A stretch of DNA of 64,000 nt from Candidatus Omnitrophica bacterium UBA6210 (GCA_002421805.1 DISM01000004.1:310001-374000), one strand, 5' to 3'. Shown: positions 16,825 through 24,696, counted from the stretch's first letter. Numbers and translations are program-made. Notes: a model not told the origin generated them from the sequence alone.

Positions 16825-16860
16825 CACGGTATGTAAGTTTTAACTGTCAAAGATGCGTCC

Positions 16861-16889
16861 ATTATTGATGTAACTTTAAATTTTGTCAA
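16861..16889 (-). promoter_or_regulatory. Predicted sigma70-type promoter of the Rhs operon
   Basis: On the minus strand TTGACA (complement of 16884-16889) is followed after exactly 17 bases by AATAAT (complement of 16861-16866). The start codon of the repeat protein lies about 37 bases downstream of the -10. The surrounding sequence is AT-rich. This is the best promoter match I found in the window. Confidence 0.7.
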
Positions 16890-16970
16890 TGGTTTTTTTT
16901 CTAAAAAAATCCAAGCCGTATAGCAATACCTATAATTCAGCGAATTTTTCCATCTCGAGAGCTTAAGCAA

Positions 16971-17034
16971 TTGTTCCATAACTGTAACATATTAACCAGT
17001 TGATGTCAAGCATTATTTTCCATTTATGGAACAA
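16971..17034. promoter_or_regulatory. 11-bp inverted repeat upstream of the Rhs operon promoter
   Basis: TTGTTCCATAA (16971-16981) and TTATGGAACAA (17024-17034) are perfect complements separated by 42 bp of AT-rich sequence. The nearer arm lies about 80 bp upstream of the predicted -35. It could be an operator for a dimeric regulator or a long-loop hairpin after the small ORF. The rest of the gap 16825-17088 shows no gene. Confidence 0.4.
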
Positions 17035-17041
17035 AATAGGA

Positions 17042-17067
17042 CAAAAATATACCCTCGTAAAAGAGGG
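17042..17067 (-). terminator. Rho-independent terminator after the 50-residue ORF
   Basis: On the minus strand CCCTC-ttttac-GAGGG is followed by TATATTTTTGT. The stem is short (5 bp) but GC-rich and followed by a U-rich run. It lies 22 bp after the stop of the small coiled-coil gene and separates it from the Rhs operon. Confidence 0.55.
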
Positions 17068-17088
17068 CATATTTGAACCAAAGCGCCT

Positions 17089-17241
17089 TTATCTGCCCCT
17101 TTTTAGCTCCTCGAGGATCTTGTCAAGCTTCTGCTCGATCCTGGAAAGGAGCTCCATCTTGCGTTCCTCGGTCCTCTGCTGCTTATCCTGCGCTTCTTTG
17201 GCGGTCTGGGCCAATTTGGCCATATCGGGGAGATTAAACAT
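17089..17241 (-). CDS. 50-residue coiled-coil protein
   Basis: ATG 17239-17241 to TAA 17089-17091 encodes MFNLPDMAKLAQTAKEAQDK, then a charged helix QQRTEERKMELLSRIEQKLD and KILEELKRGR. Heptad spacing of Leu/Ile (LLSRIEQKLDKILEEL) predicts a short coiled coil. A possible ribosome site AAGGGT lies 6 bases upstream, and the leader element shared with nusA and rplS precedes it. It is followed by a terminator, so it looks like a real transcript. I do not recognise the function. Confidence 0.65.
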   Translation of the reverse strand: MFNLPDMAKLAQTAKEAQDKQQRTEERKMELLSRIEQKLDKILEELKRGR

Positions 17242-17293
17242 GATTTACCCTTATTTTTGCCTATAGCAGGTTTCTTCCCCTGCAAAATTAACC
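17242..17293 (-). promoter_or_regulatory. Shared leader element, copy A
   Basis: Minus-strand sequence just before the 50-residue ORF contains GTTAATTTTGCAGGGGAAG, ACCTGC, then TATAGGCAAAAATAAGGG. GCAGG pairs with CCTGC and TTTTG with CAAAA, leaving TATAGG as a bulge. Copies with the same TATAGGCAAA and AAGG blocks precede rplS (40441-40492) and nusA (55648-55699). Confidence 0.55.
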
Positions 17294-17377
17294 CCGAAGC
17301 TCGCGAAGAAGATTTCTGCCGACCCGTCTTGGCAGAAATCTTCAAGCGTTTGAGCAAGGGGCAAATATATCCTTACT

Positions 17378-17671
17378 TCAGAACTTTTTCCCATGCCGAT
17401 ACGGCCGGCTCTTGTTCTTCTCGGCTTTCTTCTTGAGCGCCTCTTCCATATCCAGGCCGCGGGCGCCGCAATAATCAAAGATACGGATACAGCAATCCGC
17501 CAACTCCTCGGCGATAGCGTCCTTACCCAGGTCATTGCGCATCGCTTCCAGCGCTTCGGAGAGCTCCGAATGCATGAGCGCGATGAGCTCGCCGTCGGAG
17601 CGTTCGAAATCCCACCATCCTTTTTCCTTGGCTGTCGCGTGGCATAGCTCGATCCATTGCTTAATCGTCAT
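17378..17671 (-). CDS. MazG-like nucleotide pyrophosphohydrolase
   Basis: 97 residues from ATG 17669-17671. The all-alpha MazG/dUTPase-superfamily pattern is visible: KEKGWWDFERSDGELIALMHSELSEALEAMR with the metal-binding ExxE (HSELSEALEA) followed by EELADCCIRIFDYCGARGLD, the EELxDxxxR motif. Such proteins hydrolyse non-canonical nucleoside triphosphates to monophosphate and pyrophosphate. It is 7 bp downstream of the trpF stop, so it may share the trp transcript. The exact substrate is not predictable. Confidence 0.82.
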   Translation of the reverse strand: MTIKQWIELCHATAKEKGWWDFERSDGELIALMHSELSEALEAMRNDLGKDAIAEELADCCIRIFDYCGARGLDMEEALKKKAEKNKSRPYRHGKKF

Positions 17672-17678
17672 GACTCCC

Positions 17679-18572
17679 TCATTTGATTGGCGATACGGCC
17701 GCCTTCTTTGCTTTCTGAATGAACTGCCTTATTTTTCCAATGTCCTTCTTGCCGGGCGCCTTTTCTACGCCGCTGGAAACATCTACGGCATAAGGCTTAA
17801 AAACCTGCAGGAGCTCGCCGACATTGTCCGGCGTCAGGCCTCCGGAAACAATGAACTTCGTTTTCTTTTTTGTGGAGCCCCACGAGCTAAAGCCCATGGC
17901 ACCATTATCTTTACACCCGTGGGGCGGAATCCTGCCCGTCCGCCACAATTTATGGCGGACTGGCTGCAGGGCCAGGGGCGCAAGGAGCTTCCAGGAAAAC
18001 CTCTCGCCCGTGCCGCCGAAACGTCCTTTGCGGAAAGTATCAAGAAGAAAAAAATCCGCACGATACTTGTCCAGGCCTTCGAGAGAACGGCGGCCCTTGA
18101 CGCGGACCGCTTTGATGACGCGGCAGGCCTTGAAGGCGTTCACATAGGCCGGCGTTTCTGTTCCGTGAAACTGCACCATGTCCAATCCGCAGGCCGCAGC
18201 AATGGCCTTCACGCGTTCTTTATCTTCGTTGACAAAAACGCCGACCTTGCGGACCGTCCGAGGCAGGCAGGAGATCAGACGGAAGGCCTTCACAGGCGCA
18301 ATATAGCGGGGGCTTTTCTTATAAAAAACAAATCCGAGGAAATCCGCGCCCGCGGCCACGGCGGCCCTGGCATCGCGCAGATTCGTGATCCCGCAAACCT
18401 TGACCTTGACCCTTCGACGCAGGCCGCGGCTTTCAGCCGCGGGCCATTGCTCAGCCCTTCGACTCCGCTCAGGATGGATTCGAAGGAGTGGTGAGCAAGG
18501 TCGAATCAGATTCCGCCTCATGGACGGAAAAAAAGGATGCCACGGGCTTTGTCCACGGGACTCCATGCTCAT
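17679..18572 (-). CDS. trpF: Phosphoribosylanthranilate isomerase with two in-frame repeat insertions
   Basis: Converts N-(5'-phosphoribosyl)anthranilate to the carboxyphenylamino-deoxyribulose phosphate in tryptophan synthesis. The start at ATG 18570-18572 overlaps the trpC stop in ATGA; the open frame extends further back to 18713 inside trpC. The length is 297 residues against about 205 for the family. The barrel begins only at residue about 55 (KVKVCGITN, catalytic Cys) and continues through VQFHGTE, LLDTFRKGRFGGTG (catalytic Asp) and FIVSGGLTPDNV. Residues 1-54 are encoded by palindromic repeat DNA. A 38-residue insert (LALQPVRHKLWRTG... to SSWGSTKKK) sits between KLLAP and TKFIVSGG. Both insertions keep the frame, so the enzyme may still work. 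Confidence 0.85.
   Translation of the reverse strand: MSMESRGQSPWHPFFPSMRRNLIRPCSPLLRIHPERSRRAEQWPAAESRGLRRRVKVKVCGITNLRDARAAVAAGADFLGFVFYKKSPRYIAPVKAFRLISCLPRTVRKVGVFVNEDKERVKAIAAACGLDMVQFHGTETPAYVNAFKACRVIKAVRVKGRRSLEGLDKYRADFFLLDTFRKGRFGGTGERFSWKLLAPLALQPVRHKLWRTGRIPPHGCKDNGAMGFSSWGSTKKKTKFIVSGGLTPDNVGELLQVFKPYAVDVSSGVEKAPGKKDIGKIRQFIQKAKKAAVSPIK
17862..17975. repeat. Dispersed repeat inserted within trpF (internal copy)
   Basis: This 114-bp segment encodes the 38 extra residues of TrpF. It contains a hairpin GTCCGCCA (17938-17945) / TGGCGGAC (17953-17960) with a 7-base loop, the block GGGCGGAATCC, and a block related to GGGCTTT...GGGGCTCCA. Related blocks occur in the N-terminal insertion of the same gene, in the opposite order. 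Confidence 0.65.
18423..18560. repeat. Dispersed palindromic repeats at the trpF 5' end
   Basis: Contains CCGCGGC-tttca-GCCGCGG (18424-18442), a larger imperfect palindrome with arms 18449-18462 (GCTCAGCCCTTCGA) and 18480-18496 (TCGAAGGAGTGGTGAGC), then GGCGGAAT-related and CACGGGCTTTGTCCACGGG blocks to about 18560. The CCTTCGACTCCGCTCAGG core is a widespread intergenic repeat motif in bacteria. Here it is translated as the N-terminal extension of TrpF. Confidence 0.7.
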
Positions 18573-19357
18573 GACTTCAGAAAAGAGACAAATGCCGCGG
18601 CGAGCGCACCGGGGTCTTTGGCGCGCATCAGGCTCGTGCCCACAAGAACGCCCTGCACGCCGGCCTCTTTGATCAACGCCAGGTCCCCCTTGTCCTTGAC
18701 GCCGCTCTCGCAAATGACCAGCCTGTCTTTGGGAAGCTTGCCGGCGAGCCGCGTCAGGACGCCGAAATCGGTGGAAAAATCCTTGAGATCGCGCGTATTG
18801 ATGCCGATGACCGCCTGCGGCGCCTCGGCGACCTTCTCCAAGTCGCTCTCGTCATGGATCTCCAGGAGAACATCGAGCGAACAGTCAAAAGCCAGCTGGG
18901 CAAAACGGCGCACCGTCATCCGGTCCAAAAGAGACGCGATCAAAAGGACCGCATCCGCTCCGTGCGCCTTGGACTCATAGATCTGGTATTCATCAACGAT
19001 GAAATCCTTGCGCAGGATCGACAAAGAAACGGTCTTTTTGACCTCATCGAGATACGAGAGCTTGCCGCCGAAATACTTCTCTTCCGTCAAAATAGATAAA
19101 GCACTGGCACCCGCGCGCTCATACGCCAGGGCAATGGCAAGAGGGTCGAAGTCAGGGCGGATCAGACCGGAAGACGGAGACGACTTTTTGATCTCTGCGA
19201 CAAGATGTATCCCGTCGGGGACGGCCAGGGCGGCTTTGAACCGCGGGACTTCCTGCAGACCCTTGAGACGCTTTAAAAGTTCATCCTGGGGTATCTGGCT
19301 TTTGCGGCGGTCAAGGGCTTCCCTGGTATGAAAGACGATCTCATCGAGGATGTTCAT
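18569..19357 (-). CDS. trpC: Indole-3-glycerol phosphate synthase
   Basis: 262 residues, normal length for the monofunctional enzyme, which closes the indole ring in tryptophan synthesis. Family motifs are visible: LVAEIKKSSPSSGLI (catalytic Lys), ALSILTEEKYFGG, ILRKDFIVDEYQIYES (catalytic Lys and Glu), VIGINTRDL, and VICESGVKD followed by GVLVGTSLM. Start ATG 19355-19357 overlaps the trpD stop by 4 bp, and its own stop overlaps trpF by 4 bp, so trpG-D-C-F are translationally coupled. Confidence 0.97.
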   Translation of the reverse strand: MNILDEIVFHTREALDRRKSQIPQDELLKRLKGLQEVPRFKAALAVPDGIHLVAEIKKSSPSSGLIRPDFDPLAIALAYERAGASALSILTEEKYFGGKLSYLDEVKKTVSLSILRKDFIVDEYQIYESKAHGADAVLLIASLLDRMTVRRFAQLAFDCSLDVLLEIHDESDLEKVAEAPQAVIGINTRDLKDFSTDFGVLTRLAGKLPKDRLVICESGVKDKGDLALIKEAGVQGVLVGTSLMRAKDPGALAAAFVSFLKS

Positions 19358-20373
19358 AGATTCGTGTATTCAATGAGCTTGTTGAGCTTTTTGATGGCCG
19401 CGCCCGAATCGATAGACTCCTGCGCCAAGGCCATGCCGTCCTTGATCGTATAGGCCTTGCCGGCGACATAAAGGCCGCAGCCGGCATTCAAGACGACGAT
19501 GTCCCTCTCAGGCCCCTCCATTCCCTTGAGGATATTCAGGGCGATCTGCTTGTTGGTCGCCCGATCCTCGCCGAGCACATCCCTGGGGTCGGCCTTCGGC
19601 ACATCCAACTTCTGAGGATCAATGACGTATTCCTTCATAGGCGTTTCTTTTGCAGGGGCAACTTCGCAGACATAGGTCGCTCCCCATGTGATCAATTCGT
19701 CGTATCCTCCCTCTCCCCACGCGACAAGCGCATGTTTCAGGCCCAGGTTCTTAAAAACCTCGCCGAGGACGGCCAGGAGCTTCTTGTCATAAACGCCCAC
19801 CAGCTGGTGCGTGGGAAAAGCCGGATTGATCAAAGGCCCCAGGATGTTAAAGATCGTGCGCGTCTGGAGCTTGCGGCGGACGGGCTGGACATGGGCCATG
19901 GCCGGATGCAAGAGAGGCGCATAGAGGAACGCAATGCCCGCTTCATGAAGACACCTCTCGACGGCCTCCAGGGGCGCGTTGATATTGACCCCCAGTTCTT
20001 CCATCAGGTCCGCGCTGCCGCAGGCGCTCGATACCGAACGATTGCCGTGTTTAGCGACGGTGACGCCGGCGCCGGCGACGACAAGGGCCGCGATCGTCGA
20101 CACATTGAACGTTCCCTTGGCGTCCCCGCCTGTGCCGCAGGTATCAAAAACCGCCTCGGCTGCGGCGGTCATGGGCCTGACAAAACGCCTCATGGCGCGG
20201 ACAGCGCCCGTGATCTCTTCTGCCGTTTCGCCCTTCTTTGCGAGGGCGCTTAAAAAGGCGATCGTCTCCGCCTCCGTCGTCTGCCCCTCGGCGATAAGGG
20301 ACATGGCGGCTTCCATCTCCTGCGCGTTCAAGGAAACACCGGATAAAACTTTGTTGACGGCATCCTGGATCAT
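19354..20373 (-). CDS. trpD: Anthranilate phosphoribosyltransferase
   Basis: 339 residues, typical length. Transfers phosphoribosyl from PRPP to anthranilate. The glycine-rich PRPP loop DTCGTGGDAKGTFNVST is present near residue 80, as are KHGNRSVSSACGSADLMEELG and FLYAPLLHPAM, which bind anthranilate and PRPP. It overlaps trpG and trpC by 4 bp each. It is not fused to TrpG as it is in enterobacteria. Confidence 0.97.
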   Translation of the reverse strand: MIQDAVNKVLSGVSLNAQEMEAAMSLIAEGQTTEAETIAFLSALAKKGETAEEITGAVRAMRRFVRPMTAAAEAVFDTCGTGGDAKGTFNVSTIAALVVAGAGVTVAKHGNRSVSSACGSADLMEELGVNINAPLEAVERCLHEAGIAFLYAPLLHPAMAHVQPVRRKLQTRTIFNILGPLINPAFPTHQLVGVYDKKLLAVLGEVFKNLGLKHALVAWGEGGYDELITWGATYVCEVAPAKETPMKEYVIDPQKLDVPKADPRDVLGEDRATNKQIALNILKGMEGPERDIVVLNAGCGLYVAGKAYTIKDGMALAQESIDSGAAIKKLNKLIEYTNL

Positions 20374-20933
20374 AGCTCAAGAAAATTCTTTAAGAGGTGC
20401 TTGCCGGATTTAGTCATGATGGATTCCGGATGGAACTGGACGCCGAAGATAGGGTCTTTTTTATGCCTCAGGCCCATGACCTCCTTGTCCTTCGTCCAGG
20501 CGGTCACGGCGAGCTCTTTGGGAAATCCTTTTGTATCGACGAGAAGGGAATGATACCGTGTGGCTTCGATGGGATTGGCCAGGCCTTTGAAGATCCCTTC
20601 CCCTTTATGATAGATCAGAGACGTCTTGCCGTGCATCAACTTGCCGGCCCGGACGATCCTGCCTCCGAAACAATAACCGATGGCCTGATGGCCGAGACAG
20701 ACGCCCAGGATGGGGACCTTGCCTCCGAAGGCGCGGATCACGTCGATGGAAATACCCGCGTCTTCAGGGCGGCCCGGCCCCGGCGAGATCACGATCGAAC
20801 GGGGCTTAAGCTTCTTGATCCCCGAGATCGTGATCTTGTCGTTACGGAAAACCTTCAACTCTTGCCCCATCTCCCCCAGATACTGGACGAGATTATAGGT
20901 AAAGGAATCGTAATTGTCGATCATTAAGATCAT
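20370..20933 (-). CDS. trpG: Anthranilate/aminodeoxychorismate synthase glutamine amidotransferase subunit
   Basis: 187 residues, class I glutamine amidotransferase. The nucleophile elbow GVCLGHQAIGY and the HPES motif (QFHPESIM) give the Cys-His-Glu triad. The start has a good ribosome site (AGGAGT). In the trp cluster it supplies ammonia to TrpE, and may also serve PabB for folate. No trpE is in the window, so the partner is encoded elsewhere. It overlaps trpD by 4 bp. Confidence 0.95.
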   Translation of the reverse strand: MILMIDNYDSFTYNLVQYLGEMGQELKVFRNDKITISGIKKLKPRSIVISPGPGRPEDAGISIDVIRAFGGKVPILGVCLGHQAIGYCFGGRIVRAGKLMHGKTSLIYHKGEGIFKGLANPIEATRYHSLLVDTKGFPKELAVTAWTKDKEVMGLRHKKDPIFGVQFHPESIMTKSGKHLLKNFLEL

Positions 20934-21058
20934 AGAAACTCCTGCGCCAAGTTAAATCCCAAATCCCCGATTTCGCTGCTTTACAATATTGGTGACGTTG
21001 TTCGTGTTAAAAGAATTTCCTTAAAACTTATAATAGGCCTTTTCTTTATTTCATTAGC

Positions 21059-21112
21059 CGTTACCGTAGCCGTAACCGAAACGGGCATCGTCACCGTAAC
21101 CGTTACCGAAAT
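21059..21112. repeat. Degenerate hexamer tandem array (CGTNAC)
   Basis: Nine consecutive 6-bp units read CGTTAC, CGTAGC, CGTAAC, CGAAAC, GGGCAT, CGTCAC, CGTAAC, CGTTAC, CGAAAT. It lies in the 237-bp gap between murA and trpG. The gap otherwise shows only AT-rich sequence and no gene or clear terminator. Confidence 0.6.
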
Positions 21113-21170
21113 ACTATACGGCAAGCAGAAAATGCAAATTCCCGCAGATATCTGCATCCAACTACGCCAG

Positions 21171-22436
21171 CTATTCCTTCACCCTCTCTATCTTTGCGCC
21201 CAAAAGCTTCAATTTTTCTTCCAACCGTTCATAGCCGCGGTCCAAATGGTAAATTCTGGAGACCTCCGTCTTGCCGCGGGCGACAAGCCCGGCCAGCACG
21301 AGGGCCGCCGAAGCCCTGAGATCGGAGGCCATGACAGGCGCGCCGCTCAACTGTTTGGTGCCGTGCACGACCGCATACGGCCCTTCCCTCTTGACCTGGG
21401 CGCCCATGCGGTTCAATTCCGCCACGTGCATGAAACGGTCGGGATAAATCTTTTCCGTGATCACGCTGATCCCGTCGGTAATGCTCATGAGCGTCATGAA
21501 CTGCGCCTGCACGTCCGTCGGAAAACCGGGATACGGCAGGGTCACGACGTCCGTGGGTTTGAAACGGCGCGAGGAGCGCCTGACGAGAACGCTGTCGCGC
21601 GCGATCTTTAAGTCCATGCCCGCTTCCTCGAGTTTCTCCAATACCGCCATCATATGTTCCGCTCTGGCTTTTTTGACAAGCACCTCGCCGCGCGTCACCC
21701 CCGCGGCCATGATGAGCGTCGCCGCCTCGATCCTGTCGGGGATCACCTCATACTCGGCACCGTGCAATTCCTTGACGCCCGTGATCTCCAAATACGGCGA
21801 CCCCTCCCCTTTGATCCTGGCGCCCATCTTGATCAAAAACCGCGCCAGGTCCACGACCTCGGGTTCACATGCCGCATTTTCGATCACCGTCGTGCCGCGC
21901 GCCAGCGTCGCGGCCATCATGACATTGTCCGTGGCCAGGACCGACGATCCAAATGCGCCGCCCAGATATATGTGTGTGCCTCTGAGCCGCCGGCCGTCGG
22001 CGATGACATAGCCTTCCTTTACCTGGATCCTGGCGCCGAGCTTCGCCAACCCCTTGAGATGAAGATCTACCGGCCGCACGCCGATGACGCAACCGCCGGG
22101 CAAAGAGACGCGGGCTTTTCCGTAGCGCGCCAAAAGAGGACCCAGAACACAAAAGGAAGCGCGCATCGTCGAAACCAGCTTATACGGCGCCTCACAACGC
22201 TCCAGGCCGTTCGGCCTCAGGCGGATCACGTGGTCCTTGAATTCATAAACGACGCCCAGATATTTGAGGATCTTGAGCATCGACACGGTGTCACGCAGGT
22301 CTGGCGCGTTCTTGATGACACACCTGTCTTTTGTCAAAAGAGTCGCCGCCAGGATCGGCAGAAGCGAGTTCTTGGAGCCGGAAACCTCCACACTTCCCTT
22401 CAAGGGGATACCGCCTTCGATGATGAGCTTATCCAT
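21171..22436 (-). CDS. murA: UDP-N-acetylglucosamine 1-carboxyvinyltransferase
   Basis: 421 residues, the usual length. First committed step of peptidoglycan precursor synthesis: enolpyruvyl transfer from PEP to UDP-GlcNAc in the cytoplasm. The N-terminus GSVEVSGSKNSLLPILAATLL carries the conserved Lys-Asn. The catalytic cysteine is present in PGGCVIGVRPVDLH (Cys116), so fosfomycin sensitivity would be expected. PYPGFPTDVQAQFM is also conserved. Its start overlaps the end of prmC by 8 bp. Confidence 0.97.
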   Translation of the reverse strand: MDKLIIEGGIPLKGSVEVSGSKNSLLPILAATLLTKDRCVIKNAPDLRDTVSMLKILKYLGVVYEFKDHVIRLRPNGLERCEAPYKLVSTMRASFCVLGPLLARYGKARVSLPGGCVIGVRPVDLHLKGLAKLGARIQVKEGYVIADGRRLRGTHIYLGGAFGSSVLATDNVMMAATLARGTTVIENAACEPEVVDLARFLIKMGARIKGEGSPYLEITGVKELHGAEYEVIPDRIEAATLIMAAGVTRGEVLVKKARAEHMMAVLEKLEEAGMDLKIARDSVLVRRSSRRFKPTDVVTLPYPGFPTDVQAQFMTLMSITDGISVITEKIYPDRFMHVAELNRMGAQVKREGPYAVVHGTKQLSGAPVMASDLRASAALVLAGLVARGKTEVSRIYHLDRGYERLEEKLKLLGAKIERVKE

Positions 22437-23256
22437 AAACCTTATCCTGTTTTAGCGTAACGATGGCGATACGCTGTGTCCCGCGCAGGTCTTCTATAAA
22501 TTCTACCGCAGACCAACCCTGCCGTCTGCCAAAAATTTCCCTGATCCCCTCCTGTTGTGTATCGCCGATCTCAAGCAGGAGCGACCCGCCCGGTTTCAAA
22601 AATCCCGCGGCCGACCGGGCGAACCTACGGTAAAAATAAAGCCCATTGTCCGGTGCCACCAGGGCCTCTCTCGGCTCCTGTCGCACGTCCTGCGCCAGAT
22701 GCCTGTATTCGCGCTGCGACACATAGGGCGGATTGGAAATGATCGCGTCAAAACGCTCCTGGCCTAATGCCAAGAATAGATCGGATTTGACGAACCTGAT
22801 CTTGTCGGCAACGCCGCAGTGCCTGGCATTGGCGCGCGCCACGGAAAGACAGGTATCAGAAATATCGACAGCGACGATCCGGCCGCACAGGTCTTTCGGC
22901 AGAAAGGCGGCCAGGGCGATCGCAATATTGCCGCTGCCCGTGCCGATATCCAGGATGTCCAGACGCCCGCCCGTCTTGGCAACGCCGCCGCAAAGAAAAC
23001 GCTTGAGCGCCTCATCGACAAGGATCTCCGTTTCAGGCCTGGGGATGAGCACGCCCGGCCTGACGCGAAGCTTCAACCCCATAAAATCCACATCACCCAA
23101 AAGATACTGCAAAGGTTCGCCCTGCAGGCGGCGGCGCAGGATCGCCTCCAGGTGCCTGTTCTCCGAGGCATGCAGCGCCCGGCGGGCGTGGCCGAGATAC
23201 AACGAGGAACGGTCGCACGCCAGGACCTTGCAAAGAATGGACTCAATCTCGTTCAT
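22429..23256 (-). CDS. prmC: Peptide chain release factor N5-glutamine methyltransferase
   Basis: 275 residues. Methylates the GGQ glutamine of release factors using SAM. The SAM-binding motif LDILDIGTGSGNIAIALA and the substrate-binding NPPY (ISNPPYVSQ) are both present. A GGGAGGT ribosome site precedes ATG 23254-23256. It lies directly downstream of prfA, whose product is its substrate, and overlaps murA by 8 bp. Confidence 0.96.
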   Translation of the reverse strand: MNEIESILCKVLACDRSSLYLGHARRALHASENRHLEAILRRRLQGEPLQYLLGDVDFMGLKLRVRPGVLIPRPETEILVDEALKRFLCGGVAKTGGRLDILDIGTGSGNIAIALAAFLPKDLCGRIVAVDISDTCLSVARANARHCGVADKIRFVKSDLFLALGQERFDAIISNPPYVSQREYRHLAQDVRQEPREALVAPDNGLYFYRRFARSAAGFLKPGGSLLLEIGDTQQEGIREIFGRRQGWSAVEFIEDLRGTQRIAIVTLKQDKVYG

Positions 23257-23361
23257 CCCGTCAGACCTCCCGCCTTTCCGGACTCTCTAAGAAGAAAACA
23301 CCATGGGCCGCCGCAGAGGCGCCCCTCAAAAAAATACTTATACGCAAAGTCTCCGCGGGAT

Positions 23362-24417
23362 TCATGACGCTTCCGCCTCGGCATGGAGCAACGCATCGAT
23401 CAATTCATCCAGCGCCCCGTCCAGGATCGCTTCCAGGCGATGAGAGGTAAAATTGATCCGGTGGTCCGTCACGCGCCTGTCGGGAAAATTATACGTCCGG
23501 ATCTTCTCGCTGCGGTCGCCTGAGCCCACCTGCGACTTCCTGAGTTCCGAGCGTTCCGATGCTTTCCTGCGGCGCATCTCATCGGACAGGCGCGTGCGCA
23601 GGACACGCATGGCCTTGGCGCGGTTTTTGATCTGGGAACGCTCATCCTGGCATGTCACGACCAGGCCCGTCGGCAGATGCGTGATGCGCACAGCCGAGTC
23701 CGTCGTGTTGACGTGCTGGCCGCCGTGGCCGCCGGCGCGATAGACATCTACTTTCAAATCCTTGGGGTCGATCTCCAACTCCGTCTCTTCGGGCTCGAAC
23801 AAGACGGCGACGGTCGCCGCCGACGTATGGATGCGACCCGAGGCTTCCGTCTCCGGCACGCGCTGGACGCGATGGACACCGCTTTCGTATTTAAGATGCT
23901 TGTAGGCGCCCGGGCCGCTGACGCTGAAAACCACTTCCTTGATCCCGCCCAGGTCTGTCGGGCTGATAGACATCAATTCCACGTCCCAGCCTTTGATCGC
24001 TGCATATTTCGTATACATCCGGTAAAGGTCGGATGCAAACAGGCTCGCCTCCTGCCCCCCCGTGCCGGCGCGTATTTCCACCATGCAGTTCTTGTTCAGG
24101 TCGGGGTCGGGCTCGGCCATCAGGGCTTTCAGCTCCGTTTCCGCTGTCCGTTTCTTGATCTCGAGGACGGCCCATTCATGCTGCGCCAGCTCCTTGAATT
24201 CCTTGCTTTGGTTCGGATCGTTCAGGATATGGGCGACCTCGGCGAGCTCACGGTTTACGTCCTCCAGGTCGTCGTTTTTTTTCAGGATAGGCGTGATCTC
24301 GGCCAATTCCTTGGCGTAGGTGACGCACAAGGCATTATTGGCAATGACGTCGGACGAAACCAACAAATGCTCCAGCTCGATCTTCCTCTTTTTCAGGTCC
24401 TCGATAGAACGCGACAT
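23362..24417 (-). CDS. prfA: Peptide chain release factor 1
   Basis: 351 residues. Recognises UAA and UAG stop codons and triggers peptide release. The catalytic GGQ is seen in RAGGHGGQHVNTTDSAVRI, and the acidic central stretch ETELEIDPKDLKVDVYRA is typical of the family. The neighbourhood (rpmE, prfA, prmC) is a common bacterial arrangement. A 105-bp gap separates it from prmC. Confidence 0.97.
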   Translation of the reverse strand: MSRSIEDLKKRKIELEHLLVSSDVIANNALCVTYAKELAEITPILKKNDDLEDVNRELAEVAHILNDPNQSKEFKELAQHEWAVLEIKKRTAETELKALMAEPDPDLNKNCMVEIRAGTGGQEASLFASDLYRMYTKYAAIKGWDVELMSISPTDLGGIKEVVFSVSGPGAYKHLKYESGVHRVQRVPETEASGRIHTSAATVAVLFEPEETELEIDPKDLKVDVYRAGGHGGQHVNTTDSAVRITHLPTGLVVTCQDERSQIKNRAKAMRVLRTRLSDEMRRRKASERSELRKSQVGSGDRSEKIRTYNFPDRRVTDHRINFTSHRLEAILDGALDELIDALLHAEAEAS

Positions 24418-24420
24418 GGA

Positions 24421-24624
24421 TCACGCAGTCTTTTTGTACTTCTTCATGAACTTCTCGACGCGGCCGGCCGTATCGACAAACTTCTGCTTGCCCGTGAAAA
24501 ACGGATGGCAGGCGGAACAGATATCGACGCGGATGTTCTGTTTGGTCGACCGCGTATGGATCACCTCGCCGCAGGCGCAGATGATCGTCGTCTCCTTGTA
24601 GTTCGGGTGGATCTTGTCTTTCAT
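24421..24624 (-). CDS. rpmE: 50S ribosomal protein L31, zinc-binding type
   Basis: 67 residues. Cysteines in CACGEVIHTRST and DICSACHPFFTG give the zinc-binding C+ form. HPFFTGKQKFVDTAGRVEKFMKKY is the family signature (written here in parts: HPFFTGKQKF, VDTAGRVEKF). The start has GGAG just upstream. It sits 3 bp before prfA. Its leader contains a hairpin listed separately. Confidence 0.96.
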   Translation of the reverse strand: MKDKIHPNYKETTIICACGEVIHTRSTKQNIRVDICSACHPFFTGKQKFVDTAGRVEKFMKKYKKTA

Positions 24625-24642
24625 TGTGATCTCCTTTAATGA

Positions 24643-24688
24643 GCGCGCGATTTACCGAACCGATTGTGGTGAGGTAAATCGCATGCGC
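24643..24688. promoter_or_regulatory. Hairpin in the rpmE 5' leader
   Basis: GCGATTTACC (24647-24656) pairs with GGTAAATCGC (24673-24682) across a 16-base loop, and outer GCGC blocks (24643-24646 and 24685-24688) extend the stem past a 2-base bulge. It lies 19 bp upstream of the L31 start codon. It could be an autoregulatory leader or an attenuator hairpin; there is no U-tract. Role is inferred. Confidence 0.45.
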
Positions 24689-24696
24689 GAATTAAA

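Noticed and set aside
18573..18713. Upstream extension of the trpF frame to 18713
   Set aside because: This part lies inside trpC and has no trpF homology; the ATGA overlap at 18569-18572 is a better start.
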